A stretch of 64,000 nt of DNA, from positions 4,526,001 to 4,590,000 of the forward strand of contig NZ_LT907988.1 in the NCBI RefSeq assembly GCF_900089455.2, in the 5' to 3' direction. This stretch comes from Orrella dioscoreae (GTDB taxonomy: Bacteria; Pseudomonadota; Gammaproteobacteria; Burkholderiales; Burkholderiaceae_B). The stretch's first letter is position 1; each line of letters begins with the position of its first letter. The position numbers were made by a program, and so were the translations under genes. Below the pieces are notes generated by a model. That model was not told the origin of the DNA. It ran no database searches and saw nothing but the letters and a program-made list of their open reading frames with translations. This document shows positions 54,667-63,802 of this stretch, piece after piece.

Positions 54667-54793
54667 GAAAGAACTCCTGCGTAGATTGCGTTCAGACAGG
54701 AGTGCGGTTTTCACGCCCCGACATGACACGGGCTTTCAAATTGATACAAATGCGCAGGCATGCCGGGCAGCATGTCCGCGCTGGCGAGGGTCG

Positions 54794-55765
54794 CTACGCG
54801 CCCCGCTGGGTGTCGAGGGTGATCCACCAGGGACTGTAGCGGCGGACCGTGATGGGCTGGGTATCCACCAGCGCGCGCAGGGCGCGGTCGACGTCATCCA
54901 GCGGCAAGCTGGCCTGTACCGGCAGCGCGGCGGCCTCGGGCGACACGCGCAGGACCGCCGGGGTGTAGCGCCGCAGCGCCGCCACGACCTCGCCCAGCGG
55001 CAAGGGCGAGGCGGACAGATAGCCCTGCTCCCACTCCGCGCCGGTGGCCGAGCCCGTCACGGGCTGCCAGCGGCCCAGGGCATCGACGGTGACGCCGCGG
55101 CCCGGCAGCAGCTCACGCTCGCCGCCCGCTGCCGCGCGCAGTTGCAAGGTTTCCGCCAGCGCGAAGACGCGCGTGCGCGCCTCCCCCTGGCTGACCAGGA
55201 AGCGTCCCTGCCGCGCGACCACGCTGACATGGCGCGCCATCAGCAGGAACGGCCGCTCGGCGGCGGGCGACACACGTGCGACGACATCCCCTTCGCGCAA
55301 CACTGCCTGGCGCGTGGCGGCGGCCACGTCCACGTCCACCGCCGATCTCGCGTTCAGCGCCAGCTGGCTGCCATCCGCCAACGCGAAGGCGCGGCGCTGT
55401 CCGGTGCGGGTCTGCAGATCCGCCGTCAGGGTGCCCAGCGGCACCACGCGATCGGCCAGCCAGGCGCCCGTGCCGACGCCCACCGCGGCCAGGAGGGCCT
55501 TGAGCGCGGAGCGGCGCATGGGTTGGCGCAACAGGTTGCCAATGCGCGCGTCTTGTCCCGGCAGGCGCGAATCGAGCTGTTCGATGGCGCGCAGCGACTG
55601 CCCCAGTCGTTCCTGCAGGCGCGTCCAGGCGGCATCATGCGCGGGCGACGACTCGCGCCAGCGTGCGAAGGCGGCATGGTCGCGCGCCTGGGCGCGGCCC
55701 GAGTTCAGCCGCACCATCCAATCCATGGCCTGGTCCAACGCACGCGCCTGTTCGTCCTGCGCCAT
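54794..55765 (-). CDS. fecR: FecR-type anti-sigma/sigma regulator
   Basis: A 323-residue FecR. The N-terminal cytoplasmic part (about 1-80, with the DUF4880-like QAMDWMVRLNSGRA...FARWRESSPAHDAAW) binds FecI; a membrane segment (about 87-103, LKALLAAVGVGTGAWLA) precedes the periplasmic FecR domain (about 115-210), followed by an STN-interacting C-terminus. It transmits the receptor's ligand signal to FecI. It starts 5 bases after the fecI stop. Confidence 0.92.
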   Translation of the reverse strand: MAQDEQARALDQAMDWMVRLNSGRAQARDHAAFARWRESSPAHDAAWTRLQERLGQSLRAIEQLDSRLPGQDARIGNLLRQPMRRSALKALLAAVGVGTGAWLADRVVPLGTLTADLQTRTGQRRAFALADGSQLALNARSAVDVDVAAATRQAVLREGDVVARVSPAAERPFLLMARHVSVVARQGRFLVSQGEARTRVFALAETLQLRAAAGGERELLPGRGVTVDALGRWQPVTGSATGAEWEQGYLSASPLPLGEVVAALRRYTPAVLRVSPEAAALPVQASLPLDDVDRALRALVDTQPITVRRYSPWWITLDTQRGA

Positions 55766-55770
55766 GGCGC

Positions 55771-56277
55771 TCAGAACAGCCCGTTGCGCAGGCAGCATTG
55801 CAGCGCCTGCTTCATGTAGCGCGCCACGGTGCGCGGGGTGACATCCAGGCGCCGGGCGATCTCGTCGTAGCCCAGGCCGTCGACCTGGCTGTAGAAGAAC
55901 GCGGCACGCGCGGCGGCCGGCAGGCCATACAGCGCGGCGTCCAGTTGCGCCACGGCCTCGACCAGCAAGGCCAGCTCTTCCGGGGATGGGGCGGTTTCGG
56001 GCGCGCCCTGCGCCAGCGCCTCCATGCACACACGTTCCAGCTCACGCTCGCGATAGCGCCGGTAGACCAGCCGCTGGCCGATGCGCATCAGGAAGCCGCG
56101 CGGGTGCTCGATGGCCGACAGGTCGGTGCGATGGAACAGCAGCTGGAAGAACGTCTCCGCGCACAGGTCCTCGGCATCGTGCCGGTCCTGCACATGGCGC
56201 AGCAACCTGGCGGTCAGCCAGCGGTGATGCTCGCTGAACAGGGTGTGCAGCAGCGGGTGCGCGATATCGGAAGCCAT
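55771..56277 (-). CDS. fecI: FecI-type ECF sigma factor
   Basis: A 168-residue ECF sigma factor: region 2 (about 12-75, with LLRHVQDRHDAEDLCAETFFQLL) and region 4 (about 105-160, LPAAARAAFFYSQVDGLGYDEIARRLDVTPRTVARYMKQAL). It drives expression of the TonB receptor when FecR signals. ATG at 56277 has no good ribosome-binding site; GTG at 56325 adds 16 residues and is possible. A Fur-box-like site lies upstream. Confidence 0.92.
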   Translation of the reverse strand: MASDIAHPLLHTLFSEHHRWLTARLLRHVQDRHDAEDLCAETFFQLLFHRTDLSAIEHPRGFLMRIGQRLVYRRYRERELERVCMEALAQGAPETAPSPEELALLVEAVAQLDAALYGLPAAARAAFFYSQVDGLGYDEIARRLDVTPRTVARYMKQALQCCLRNGLF

Positions 56278-56333
56278 GATGGCGAGCGGGGAGTAACGAG
56301 GGGAGATGCGGCGCTGACGGCGCACCGCAGCAT

Positions 56334-56352
56334 GGGAATGGTTCTTATTATA
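56334..56352 (-). promoter_or_regulatory. Fur-box-like site upstream of fecI
   Basis: Read on the minus strand, TATAATAAGAACCATTCCC matches the Fur box variant GATAATGAGAATCATTATC at 14 of 19 positions by eye. It lies 57 bases upstream of fecI, an iron-uptake regulator, so iron repression by Fur is plausible. Confidence 0.55.
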
Positions 56353-56411
56353 GATTACCCTTGCCGTCTTCCTGCCCCGCGCCAGCCGCTTGCCCCGGGA
56401 AGACCTTACGG

Positions 56412-56463
56412 TTTTCTTATATCGCCAGGCCTCATATAAGAAAAACAGTCATATAGATATGAC
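56412..56463. promoter_or_regulatory. Two palindromes upstream of the second liv operon
   Basis: A perfect 11-base inverted repeat TTTTCTTATAT-N11-ATATAAGAAAA (56412-56444) is followed 3 bases later by the palindrome GTCATAT-AG-ATATGAC (56448-56463). Both sit in the AT-rich gap between fecI and the binding-protein gene. The first has arms 22 bases apart centre to centre, suited to a dimer or pair of dimers. Regulator unknown; no matching regulator gene lies adjacent. Confidence 0.6.
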
Positions 56464-56560
56464 CATTCAATTGCGCGGCTGGGCCTGCCCGGTGATAACC
56501 TGCCCGTCTAAGAAATGCAGTCTTTAGTTCCTATTGATTATTTTAGATTTGGAACATTCC

Positions 56561-57700
56561 ATGCGCTCCTTCAAGCTTCTCACGCACGTCGCCCTGGCCG
56601 CCACGCTGGCGCTGCCCTTCGCCTCGCCGGCCGCCGCCCAGTCGGGTGATCCGCTCAAGATCGGCCTTTTCGCCCCGCTGACCGGCAACGTCGCGGCCAA
56701 CGGCACGCGCTTCCGCGACGGCGTGCAACTGGCCGTGGAACAGGCCAACGCCGCAGGCGGCGTGAGCGGCCGCAAGTTGGAACTGCTGGTCGAAGACGAC
56801 CGCAACCTGCCCAAGGAAGCCGCCACCATCGGCCAGAAATACGCGTCCACGCCGGGCGTCGTGCTGGCCATCGGCACCTTCTCGACCACCGCCTCGGTGG
56901 CCGCGGCCCCGGCCCTGTCGGAAGCCCACATCCCGCAGATCAGCCCCAGCTCCTCGCACCCCGACTACACCAAGGCCAGCGAGTACACCTTCCGCAACGT
57001 GTACCGCATGGACCAGGTCGCCAAGGTGCATGCCGACATCATCCTGAAGGAACTCAAGGCCAAGACGGTCGTGATCCCCTACTTCCAGGACGACTGGGGC
57101 CAGTTCGTCGCCAAAACCACCAAGGAAGCGGTCGAACAGGCCGGCGGCAAGGTCCTGCTGCTCGAACCCGTGGCGCCCAACGCGCGCGATTTCCGTCCGC
57201 TGGTCAGCAAGATCAAGTCGCTGAACCCCGATGCCGTGTTCCTGGCCGTGCACTACCAGGAAGGCGGCGTGCTGACGCAGCAGCTGCGCCAGGCCGGCCT
57301 GAAGACGCCCATCGGCTCGCCCGACACGCTGAGCAATCCGCGCTACCTGGAACTGGCGGGTGAGTCGGCCGAAGGCCTGATCCTGTACACCGAGTTCTTC
57401 GCCGGCGACCCCAAGAACAAGGCATTCGTGGACGCCTACACCGCCAAGTTCGGCTCGGCGCCCGACCAGTGGTCGGCCCGCGCCTACGACGCCGCCAACG
57501 TCGGCATCGCCGCCATCCGCCGCGTGGCCGAGTCGGGCAAGCCCGTCACGCCGCAAGCGGTGCGCGACGCGCTGCTGAACGGCCCCGCCTATCAAGGCGT
57601 GACCGGCGAGACGAAGTACGATGCCCAGCGCGAAATCAACAAGATTCCGACGCTGCTGCAGGTGCGCAACGGCAAGTACGAACTCTACAAGCCGAACTGA
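56561..57700 (+). CDS. LivK-type periplasmic branched-chain amino acid/amide binding protein
   Basis: A 379-residue ABC binding protein. Signal peptide about 1-26 (LATLALPFASPAAA, cut near AQS). The mature part begins DPLKIGLFAPLTGNVAANGTRFRDGVQLAVEQANAAGGVSGRKLELLVEDD, the LivK/LivJ fold. GGAAC precedes the ATG. It heads an operon with a LivHM fusion and two ATPases. Exact amino acid or amide ligand unknown. Confidence 0.93.
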   Translation: MRSFKLLTHVALAATLALPFASPAAAQSGDPLKIGLFAPLTGNVAANGTRFRDGVQLAVEQANAAGGVSGRKLELLVEDDRNLPKEAATIGQKYASTPGVVLAIGTFSTTASVAAAPALSEAHIPQISPSSSHPDYTKASEYTFRNVYRMDQVAKVHADIILKELKAKTVVIPYFQDDWGQFVAKTTKEAVEQAGGKVLLLEPVAPNARDFRPLVSKIKSLNPDAVFLAVHYQEGGVLTQQLRQAGLKTPIGSPDTLSNPRYLELAGESAEGLILYTEFFAGDPKNKAFVDAYTAKFGSAPDQWSARAYDAANVGIAAIRRVAESGKPVTPQAVRDALLNGPAYQGVTGETKYDAQREINKIPTLLQVRNGKYELYKPN

Positions 57701-57729
57701 TCGCCTCACCCTGATTGCTGCAGTCCCCA

Positions 57730-57756
57730 GCGGGCCCTTCGCACTGAAGGGCCCGC
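57730..57756. other. Perfect 11-base hairpin after the second liv binding-protein gene
   Basis: GCGGGCCCTTC/GAAGGGCCCGC with a 5-base loop, 30 bases after the stop. No long T-run, so it more likely stabilises the receptor mRNA than terminates transcription. It resembles the hairpins after the Bug and dctP genes. Confidence 0.5.
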
Positions 57757-57777
57757 GCCATTGCCGGGAACACACGG

Positions 57778-59655
57778 ATGGAACTCTTCTTCAGCCAGGT
57801 CCTGAACGGCCTGGCCATCGGCCAGGTCTACGCCCTGATCGCGATCGGCTTTTCGCTGGTGTTCGGCGTCGCCAACATCATCAACTTCGCGCAGGGCGCG
57901 CTGTTCATGCTGGGCGCCTTCATCGCCTATTCGGCGCTTGCCTGGTTCCAGTTGCCGCTGATCGCCGCTGCCGCCGTGTCGGTCGCCATCGTGGCGTTGC
58001 TGGGCGTGCTGCTGGAACGCCTGGCGCTGCGCCCGCTGGCCAACGCCGCCTATATCGCGCCCTTCCTGTCGACGCTGGCCATCAGCACCATCATCGACCA
58101 GTTGGCCGAGATCATCTGGTCGCCCGATGCCCTGCCCTTTCCGGCGCAGTTGGGCGACACCACCTATTTCATCGGCCGCGCCTACGTCACCAGCACAGAC
58201 CTGACGATCTTCTTCGTCGGCCTGGCCGTCACCGTGCTGCTCACGGTGTTCCTGGCGCGCAGCTGGCTGGGCCGCGCCTTGCGCGCCACCGCCCAGGACC
58301 GCGACGCCGCGGCCCAGATGGGCATCCGCACCACCACCATGGGCCAGTTCGCGTTCGGCCTGGCCGGCGCGCTGGGCGCGCTCAGCGGCATCCTGGTGGC
58401 GCTGTACTTCCAAAGTGTCTTCCCGCAGATGGGCCTGCCCTTCGGGCTGAAGGGCTTCGCCGCCGCGTTGATCGGCGGCCTGGCCAGCATCCCCGGCGCC
58501 GTCGTGGGCGGCCTGACGCTGGGCATCGCCGAGACGCTGGCCAGCGCCTATGTCGGCGACAGCTACCGCGACGCCATCGCCTTCAGCCTGCTGCTGCTGA
58601 TCCTGCTGGTCCGCCCGCAAGGCCTGCTGGGCAAGCGCACGCTGGCCGGGCTGGGCGGCGCGGGCGCGGCCTCGGGCGCCATGCCTTCCACCAGCCTGCT
58701 CGCCTCGGCCTCCAGCCAGCGCGGCGCCAATCGCGTCTGGTCGCTGCCGCCCTGGGGCCTGGTGGCCGCCGCGGCGGTCATGGCATTGCTGCCGGTGATC
58801 GTGCCGCAGGCCTACGTCATCCAGGCGTCGCTGTACGGCCTTGTCTTTGCGCTGTTGGCCGCCAGCGTCACCATCGCGTCGGGGACCGCTGGCGTGCTGT
58901 CCATCGGACACGCCGCCTTCTTCGGCGTGGGTGCCTACGCGGTGGGCCTGATCGCCCGCCCGCTGGGCTGGCCCATGGAGGCCACGCTGCTGGCCTCGGC
59001 CGCATCCGCCAGCCTGGTCGCCACCGTGGCCGCCATTCCGCTGCTGCGCCTGTCGGGCCACACCGTGGCGCTGGGCACGCTGGCCATCGGCCAGATCGGC
59101 GGCCTCATCTTCCTCAACTGGATCTCGGTCACGCGCGGCCCCATGGGGATCTTCAACATTCCCCGCCCCGAGGTCTGGCTGCTGGGCGGCTGGGCGCCCG
59201 CCGATGCCAGCCAGCGCTACTGGCTGACGCTGGCCATCGTCACGGGCTGCCTGGTGCTGGCCGAACGCGTGGTGTCCTCGCCCATCGGCCGCGCCTGGCG
59301 CGCCATCCGCGAAGACCGCCTGGCCGCGCACACCGCCGGCCTGCCGGTGAAGCGCTATCTGCTGCTGGCCTTCGCGCTGAGCGGCGCGCTGGCCGGCATC
59401 GCGGGTGGCCTGCTGGCCTATGCGCAGACCGTGGTGAGCCCCGAGAGCTTCTACGTCGATACCTCGATCCTGGCCCTGACCATGGCGGTGCTGGGCGGAC
59501 TGGGGAACATCACGGGCGCGGTGCTGGCCGGCTTCGTGCTGGCGATCCTGCCTGAACTGCTGCGCGGTTTCAGTGAATACCGCCTGATTGCCTATGGCAT
59601 TGTCCTGCTGCTGGTCCTGCGCCTGCGGCCGCAAGGCCTGCTGGGAGCACGATGA
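57778..59655 (+). CDS. LivH-LivM fusion permease
   Basis: A 625-residue protein that joins two normally separate permeases. The N-terminal half (about 1-285) is LivH-like (NGLAIGQVYALIAIGFSLVFGVANIINFAQGALFMLG), the C-terminal half (about 320-620) is LivM-like (YVIQASLYGLVFALLAASVTIASGTAGVLSIGHAAFFGVGAYA). One chain thus contains both halves of the pore. The stop overlaps the next ATPase start. Such fusions are known in some betaproteobacteria. Confidence 0.93.
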   Translation: MELFFSQVLNGLAIGQVYALIAIGFSLVFGVANIINFAQGALFMLGAFIAYSALAWFQLPLIAAAAVSVAIVALLGVLLERLALRPLANAAYIAPFLSTLAISTIIDQLAEIIWSPDALPFPAQLGDTTYFIGRAYVTSTDLTIFFVGLAVTVLLTVFLARSWLGRALRATAQDRDAAAQMGIRTTTMGQFAFGLAGALGALSGILVALYFQSVFPQMGLPFGLKGFAAALIGGLASIPGAVVGGLTLGIAETLASAYVGDSYRDAIAFSLLLLILLVRPQGLLGKRTLAGLGGAGAASGAMPSTSLLASASSQRGANRVWSLPPWGLVAAAAVMALLPVIVPQAYVIQASLYGLVFALLAASVTIASGTAGVLSIGHAAFFGVGAYAVGLIARPLGWPMEATLLASAASASLVATVAAIPLLRLSGHTVALGTLAIGQIGGLIFLNWISVTRGPMGIFNIPRPEVWLLGGWAPADASQRYWLTLAIVTGCLVLAERVVSSPIGRAWRAIREDRLAAHTAGLPVKRYLLLAFALSGALAGIAGGLLAYAQTVVSPESFYVDTSILALTMAVLGGLGNITGAVLAGFVLAILPELLRGFSEYRLIAYGIVLLLVLRLRPQGLLGAR

Positions 59656-60497
59656 TGGAAAAAGGCCTGATACTGGACAAGGTGGTGCGCGACTTCGGTG
59701 GCGTGCGCGCCGTCGATAACGTCAGCCTGAGCCTGCGACCCGGCGAAACCCTGGCCGTGGTCGGTCCCAATGGCGCGGGCAAGTCCACGCTGGTGCAGCT
59801 GATCAGCGGCGTGGACCGCCCGAGCAGCGGCAGCATCACGCTGGACGGCCGCCGCATCGACCGCCTGCCGCCCGAGCGCATCGCGCGCCTGGGCCTGGGC
59901 CGCAGCTTCCAGACCTCGCGCGTGTTCCCCGCCATGACGGTGTGGGACAGCGTGCTGGTCGGCACGCACATGCAATTGCTGTCGAATGGCAAGAGCGGCC
60001 TGCTCGATCCGGTGCGCGAAGCAGCCGGCGCGGTGCTGTCATTGCCCTTCTGGCGCCGCCGCCGCGCGGCGCAGGAAGCGGCGGCGGCGGACGTACTCAA
60101 GCTCTTCGGCGACCGCCTGTGGCCGCGCCGCGACCAGCCCGCCTTCAGCCTCTCGTACGCCAACCGGCGCCGGCTGGAGATCGCGCGGGTGCTGGCCTCG
60201 CGTCCGGCCTACCTGCTGCTGGACGAGCCCACGGCGGGCATGAACCCCACCGAGACGGGCGAAATGACGGAACTGCTGGAGCAACTGCCCAAGCTGTTCC
60301 CGCAGATCGGCCTCTTGGTCATCGAACACAAGCTCTCGCTGGTGCGGCGCATCGCCGACCGTGTGATCGTGCTCAACCAGGGCAAGGTGCTGGTGGAAGA
60401 CACCCCCGATCACGCCCTGGATCACCCCGAGGTGGTCGAAGCCTACATCGGCCACCCTCGCGAAGGAAGGAAGCGCTCCAATGCCCACCTTGGATGA
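59652..60497 (+). CDS. livG: LIV-type ABC ATPase LivG, degenerate signature motif
   Basis: A 281-residue LivG with Walker A GPNGAGKST, Walker B YLLLDEPTAGMNP and switch VIEHK. The ABC signature is LSYANRRRLEIARVLA (residues 167-182) instead of the usual LSGGQ or LSYGE, so ATP contact across the dimer may differ. It overlaps the fusion permease by 4 bases (ATGA-type) and the LivF start by 17 bases. Confidence 0.9.
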   Translation: MMEKGLILDKVVRDFGGVRAVDNVSLSLRPGETLAVVGPNGAGKSTLVQLISGVDRPSSGSITLDGRRIDRLPPERIARLGLGRSFQTSRVFPAMTVWDSVLVGTHMQLLSNGKSGLLDPVREAAGAVLSLPFWRRRRAAQEAAAADVLKLFGDRLWPRRDQPAFSLSYANRRRLEIARVLASRPAYLLLDEPTAGMNPTETGEMTELLEQLPKLFPQIGLLVIEHKLSLVRRIADRVIVLNQGKVLVEDTPDHALDHPEVVEAYIGHPREGRKRSNAHLG

Positions 60498-61239
60498 TGT
60501 CGTGAACCCCGCCGCCGGCGCGCCGGTGCGCGTGTCGGTGGACCGCATCGATTGCCACTATGGCGCGGTGCAGGCCCTGTTCGAAGTCAGCGTCGACGTG
60601 CGCCAGGGCGAGACCGTGGCCGTGCTGGGCGGCAACGCCTCGGGCAAGTCGACCACCGTGAAGTCGGTGCTGGGACTGGTCAAGCCCACGCGCGGCACCG
60701 TCACGCTGGACGGCCAGCGCATCGATGGCCTGTCGCCCGCCGACATCATCGAGCGCGGCGTGGCCAGCGTGCCCGAAGGCCGCCGGGTCTTCCCGGAAAT
60801 GTCGGTCTATGAAAACCTGCTGCTGGGCGCCTGGCCGCGACGCAAGGAAAAGGCGGCCATCCAGGCCTCGCTGGCGCGCGCGTACGAAGCCTTCCCCAGG
60901 CTGGCCGAGCGCCGCAACCAGGCCGCCGGCACGCTCTCCGGCGGCGAGCAGCAGATGCTGGCGCTGGCGCGCGCCTGGGTGCGCAACCCCACGCTGGTCT
61001 GCATCGACGAACCGTCCATGGGCCTGTCGCCCAAGTTCGTGGACCTCGTCTACGACGTGCTGTTCGGCTGGAAGGACCAGGGCATCACCATCCTGATCGT
61101 GGAGCAGAACGCGCGCCTGGCGCTGGAGCTGGCGGATCGCGCCTATGTGCTGCAGCACGGCAAGGTGGTGCTGTCGGGCAAGGCCGACGACCTGGCCGCC
61201 GATCCGTCGGTGCAGAAGGCCTATCTGGGCGCGGCCTGA
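60481..61239 (+). CDS. livF: LIV-type ABC ATPase LivF
   Basis: A 252-residue LivF: Walker A GGNASGKST, signature LSGGEQQMLALARAW, Walker B LVCIDEPSMGLSP and switch IVEQN. Its start lies inside the end of livG. It completes the second transporter: LivK, LivHM, LivG, LivF. It ends convergent with the third transporter, 34 bases away. Confidence 0.92.
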   Translation: MPTLDDVVNPAAGAPVRVSVDRIDCHYGAVQALFEVSVDVRQGETVAVLGGNASGKSTTVKSVLGLVKPTRGTVTLDGQRIDGLSPADIIERGVASVPEGRRVFPEMSVYENLLLGAWPRRKEKAAIQASLARAYEAFPRLAERRNQAAGTLSGGEQQMLALARAWVRNPTLVCIDEPSMGLSPKFVDLVYDVLFGWKDQGITILIVEQNARLALELADRAYVLQHGKVVLSGKADDLAADPSVQKAYLGAA

Positions 61240-61273
61240 AGCCGCACCCGGCATTCGACGGCCAGGTGCTCGC

Positions 61274-63802
61274 TCAGCCCTTTCCGCCCAGATACGCCTC
61301 CGCCAGGCTTTCGTCGGCGGCGATCTGGGCGGCCGTCCCCTCCGCGACGACGCTGCCGTTCTCCAGCACATAGGCGCGATCGGCCAGGGCCAGCGCCAGT
61401 CCGGCCATCTGGTCCACCAGCAGGATCGTGATCGCTTCGGTCCGCAAGGCATCGAGCGACGCGAACAGCTCGGCGATGATCTTCGGCGCCAGGCCCAGCG
61501 AGGGTTCGTCCAGCAGCAGCACGCGCGGCTTGGCCATCAGGCCGCGCGCCACCGCCAGCATCTGCTGCTCCCCGCCTGACAACAGCCCCGCGCGCTGATG
61601 CTGCCGCTCACGCAGGCGCGGGTAGCGGTCCAGCATCTGCTGCACCCGCGCCTCGCGATCCTCGGGGTGCAGGAATCCGCCCAGGCGGATGTTGTCCAGG
61701 ACCGACAGTTCGGGAAACACCTGCCTCCCCTCCGGCACCAGCACCAGCCCCAGGCCCACCACCTCTTCGGCGGGGCGCCGCTCCAGCACATGGCCGTCCA
61801 GGTGCATGCTGCCCGACTGGCTGGCATGCAGGCCCGCCAGGCATCGCATCAAGGTCGACTTGCCCGCGCCATTCGCGCCCAGCAACGCCACCATTTCGCC
61901 GCTGCGCACCTGCAGGTTCACGCCGTGCAGGACCGGGTCGGCGCCGTAGCCCGCCACCAGGTCGGCCACCGCCAGCAATTCGCGCGCGGGCTGTGCGCCT
62001 GCCGGCCGGGGCGGGCGCGGGGCAGGCGCCATGGCGTCGCCCAGGTAGGCCTGGCGCACCGCGGGATCAGCCTGCACGGCCTGCGGCGTGCCCCAGGCAA
62101 TGCGGCGGCCGGCGTCCAGCACCAGCACATGGTCAGACACGCCCATGACCAGCGCCATGTCATGCTCGACGAGGGCCACGCCCACGCCGGCGTCACGGAT
62201 ACGGGACAGCAAGCCCGACAGCACTTCCTTGTCTTCCCGCGACAGGCCCGCGGCCGGCTCATCCAGCAGCAGCACGTCGGGATCGGTGGCCAGCGCGCGC
62301 GCGATCTCGACCAGCCGCCGGTCCACGTGCGCCAGCCCCGCGGCCTGCGCGCTCGCGACGCCACGGTAGCCGCAGAATGCCAGCAGTGCGCGGGCCCGAG
62401 CCCGCGCCGCCGGATCGGCGTGGCGGGCGGCGCTGAACAAACCGCCAAGCTTGCCGCGGCCCATGGCCAGCACGACGTTGTCTTCCACGCTCAGGCTGCC
62501 GAACAGCTGCGAGGTCTGGTAGGTGCGCGCCACGCCCGCGCGGGCAATGCGGAACGCCGGCAGGCCCGCCAGCGGCTGGCTGCCGCTGGCGCCAAGCAGG
62601 TCGAAGCCGCCGGTGCTGGGCCGGTAGAAGCCGCTGAGCATGTTCAGGGCGGTGGTCTTGCCCGCGCCGTTGGGACCGATGAGGGCAGTCACCGCGCCGC
62701 TTGCAACCTGCATGTCCAGTTCCGCGACCGCGCGCACGCCGCCGAACGCCATGCCCAGGCCCTTCGCCACGAGTCGCGCGCGCGGGCGCCGGGCCAGCGC
62801 GGCGCCTTCCGGGACGGTCTCGGGCGCCATGGCCACAACCTGCCCCCGCCGGCGCCACACCTGGCGCACCATGCCGACGATCCCTTCCGGCGCCACCCAC
62901 AACACCACGAGCAGCATCGCGCCAAAGAACAGCAGCCGATAGGCTTCCAGCGAGGCAAGCAGCTCCGGCAACGCACCGACCACCAGCGCGCCCACGATAG
63001 GGCCCGCCACCGAACCCGCGCCGCCCAGCACGACCACCAGCACGAACAGGATGGATTGCATGAAGCTGAAGGTCTCGGGCACGACGAAGCCCGACAACGG
63101 CGCGAAGAGGCCGCCGGCCAGGCCCGCGGCCGCGGCCGACAGCGTGAAGGCCACGGTCTTGATCACCAGGGGGTTCAGACCGATGGAGGCCGACGCGCTT
63201 TCGCTGTCCTTGACCGCGCGCATTGCCGCGCCCCAGGCGCCGCGTGACAGGCGGGCATACGCCAATGTCAGCAGCGCGGCCAGCAGGATGCCCAGCACCG
63301 CGATGGTCTGCTCCGGCCCCAGCCCCGGCCACAGGACGGGCGGCTGCAGCCCCATGATGCCGCTCTGCCCGCCGGTCAGGCCGCTGAGCTCGACGGCGGC
63401 ATGCTGGACGATGAAACTGAAGGCGATGGTGATCATCGCCAGATAGGGCCCCTTGACCCGCAACGCCGGCAGCGCCAGCAGCGTCCCCAACCCGCCGGCC
63501 AGCACCATGCCGGCCAGCCAGGCGGGCCAGAAGCCCCAGCCCGCCTTGGTCGTCAGGATCGCCACGGTATAGGCGCCTATCGCATAGAAACCCACGTGCC
63601 CGAAGGACACCTGGCCGGTAAGCCCCTGCAGGACGTTCAAGCCGATCCCGACCACCGCGATCAGCGCGATGTTGGCCAGGACGAAGGCATAGTAGGTGTT
63701 GAGCGTGAGGCTCAGCGCGATGCCCACGGCGGCGATCACGCCCGTCGCGACCAGCAGCCGGACCTGGCCGGCGGACTTGCTCCGATGCAATGCGGTCGTC
63801 AT
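61274..63802 (-). CDS. LivM-LivG-LivF triple-fusion ABC transporter protein
   Basis: An 842-residue protein with three domains in one chain. The LivM permease (about 1-330) starts with ALIAVVGIGLNVLQGLTGQVSFGHVGFYAIGAY. A LivG ATPase (about 345-590) has Walker A GPNGAGKTT and Walker B VLLLDEPAAGLS. A LivF ATPase (about 605-842) has Walker A GANGAGKST and signature LSGGEQQM. The LivG signature is degenerate (LAHVD at residues 490-494). Only LivH and a binding protein would be missing from this chain. Its start overlaps the stop of the preceding livH (ATGA), so they are co-translated. Confidence 0.93.
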   Translation of the reverse strand: MTTALHRSKSAGQVRLLVATGVIAAVGIALSLTLNTYYAFVLANIALIAVVGIGLNVLQGLTGQVSFGHVGFYAIGAYTVAILTTKAGWGFWPAWLAGMVLAGGLGTLLALPALRVKGPYLAMITIAFSFIVQHAAVELSGLTGGQSGIMGLQPPVLWPGLGPEQTIAVLGILLAALLTLAYARLSRGAWGAAMRAVKDSESASASIGLNPLVIKTVAFTLSAAAAGLAGGLFAPLSGFVVPETFSFMQSILFVLVVVLGGAGSVAGPIVGALVVGALPELLASLEAYRLLFFGAMLLVVLWVAPEGIVGMVRQVWRRRGQVVAMAPETVPEGAALARRPRARLVAKGLGMAFGGVRAVAELDMQVASGAVTALIGPNGAGKTTALNMLSGFYRPSTGGFDLLGASGSQPLAGLPAFRIARAGVARTYQTSQLFGSLSVEDNVVLAMGRGKLGGLFSAARHADPAARARARALLAFCGYRGVASAQAAGLAHVDRRLVEIARALATDPDVLLLDEPAAGLSREDKEVLSGLLSRIRDAGVGVALVEHDMALVMGVSDHVLVLDAGRRIAWGTPQAVQADPAVRQAYLGDAMAPAPRPPRPAGAQPARELLAVADLVAGYGADPVLHGVNLQVRSGEMVALLGANGAGKSTLMRCLAGLHASQSGSMHLDGHVLERRPAEEVVGLGLVLVPEGRQVFPELSVLDNIRLGGFLHPEDREARVQQMLDRYPRLRERQHQRAGLLSGGEQQMLAVARGLMAKPRVLLLDEPSLGLAPKIIAELFASLDALRTEAITILLVDQMAGLALALADRAYVLENGSVVAEGTAAQIAADESLAEAYLGGKG

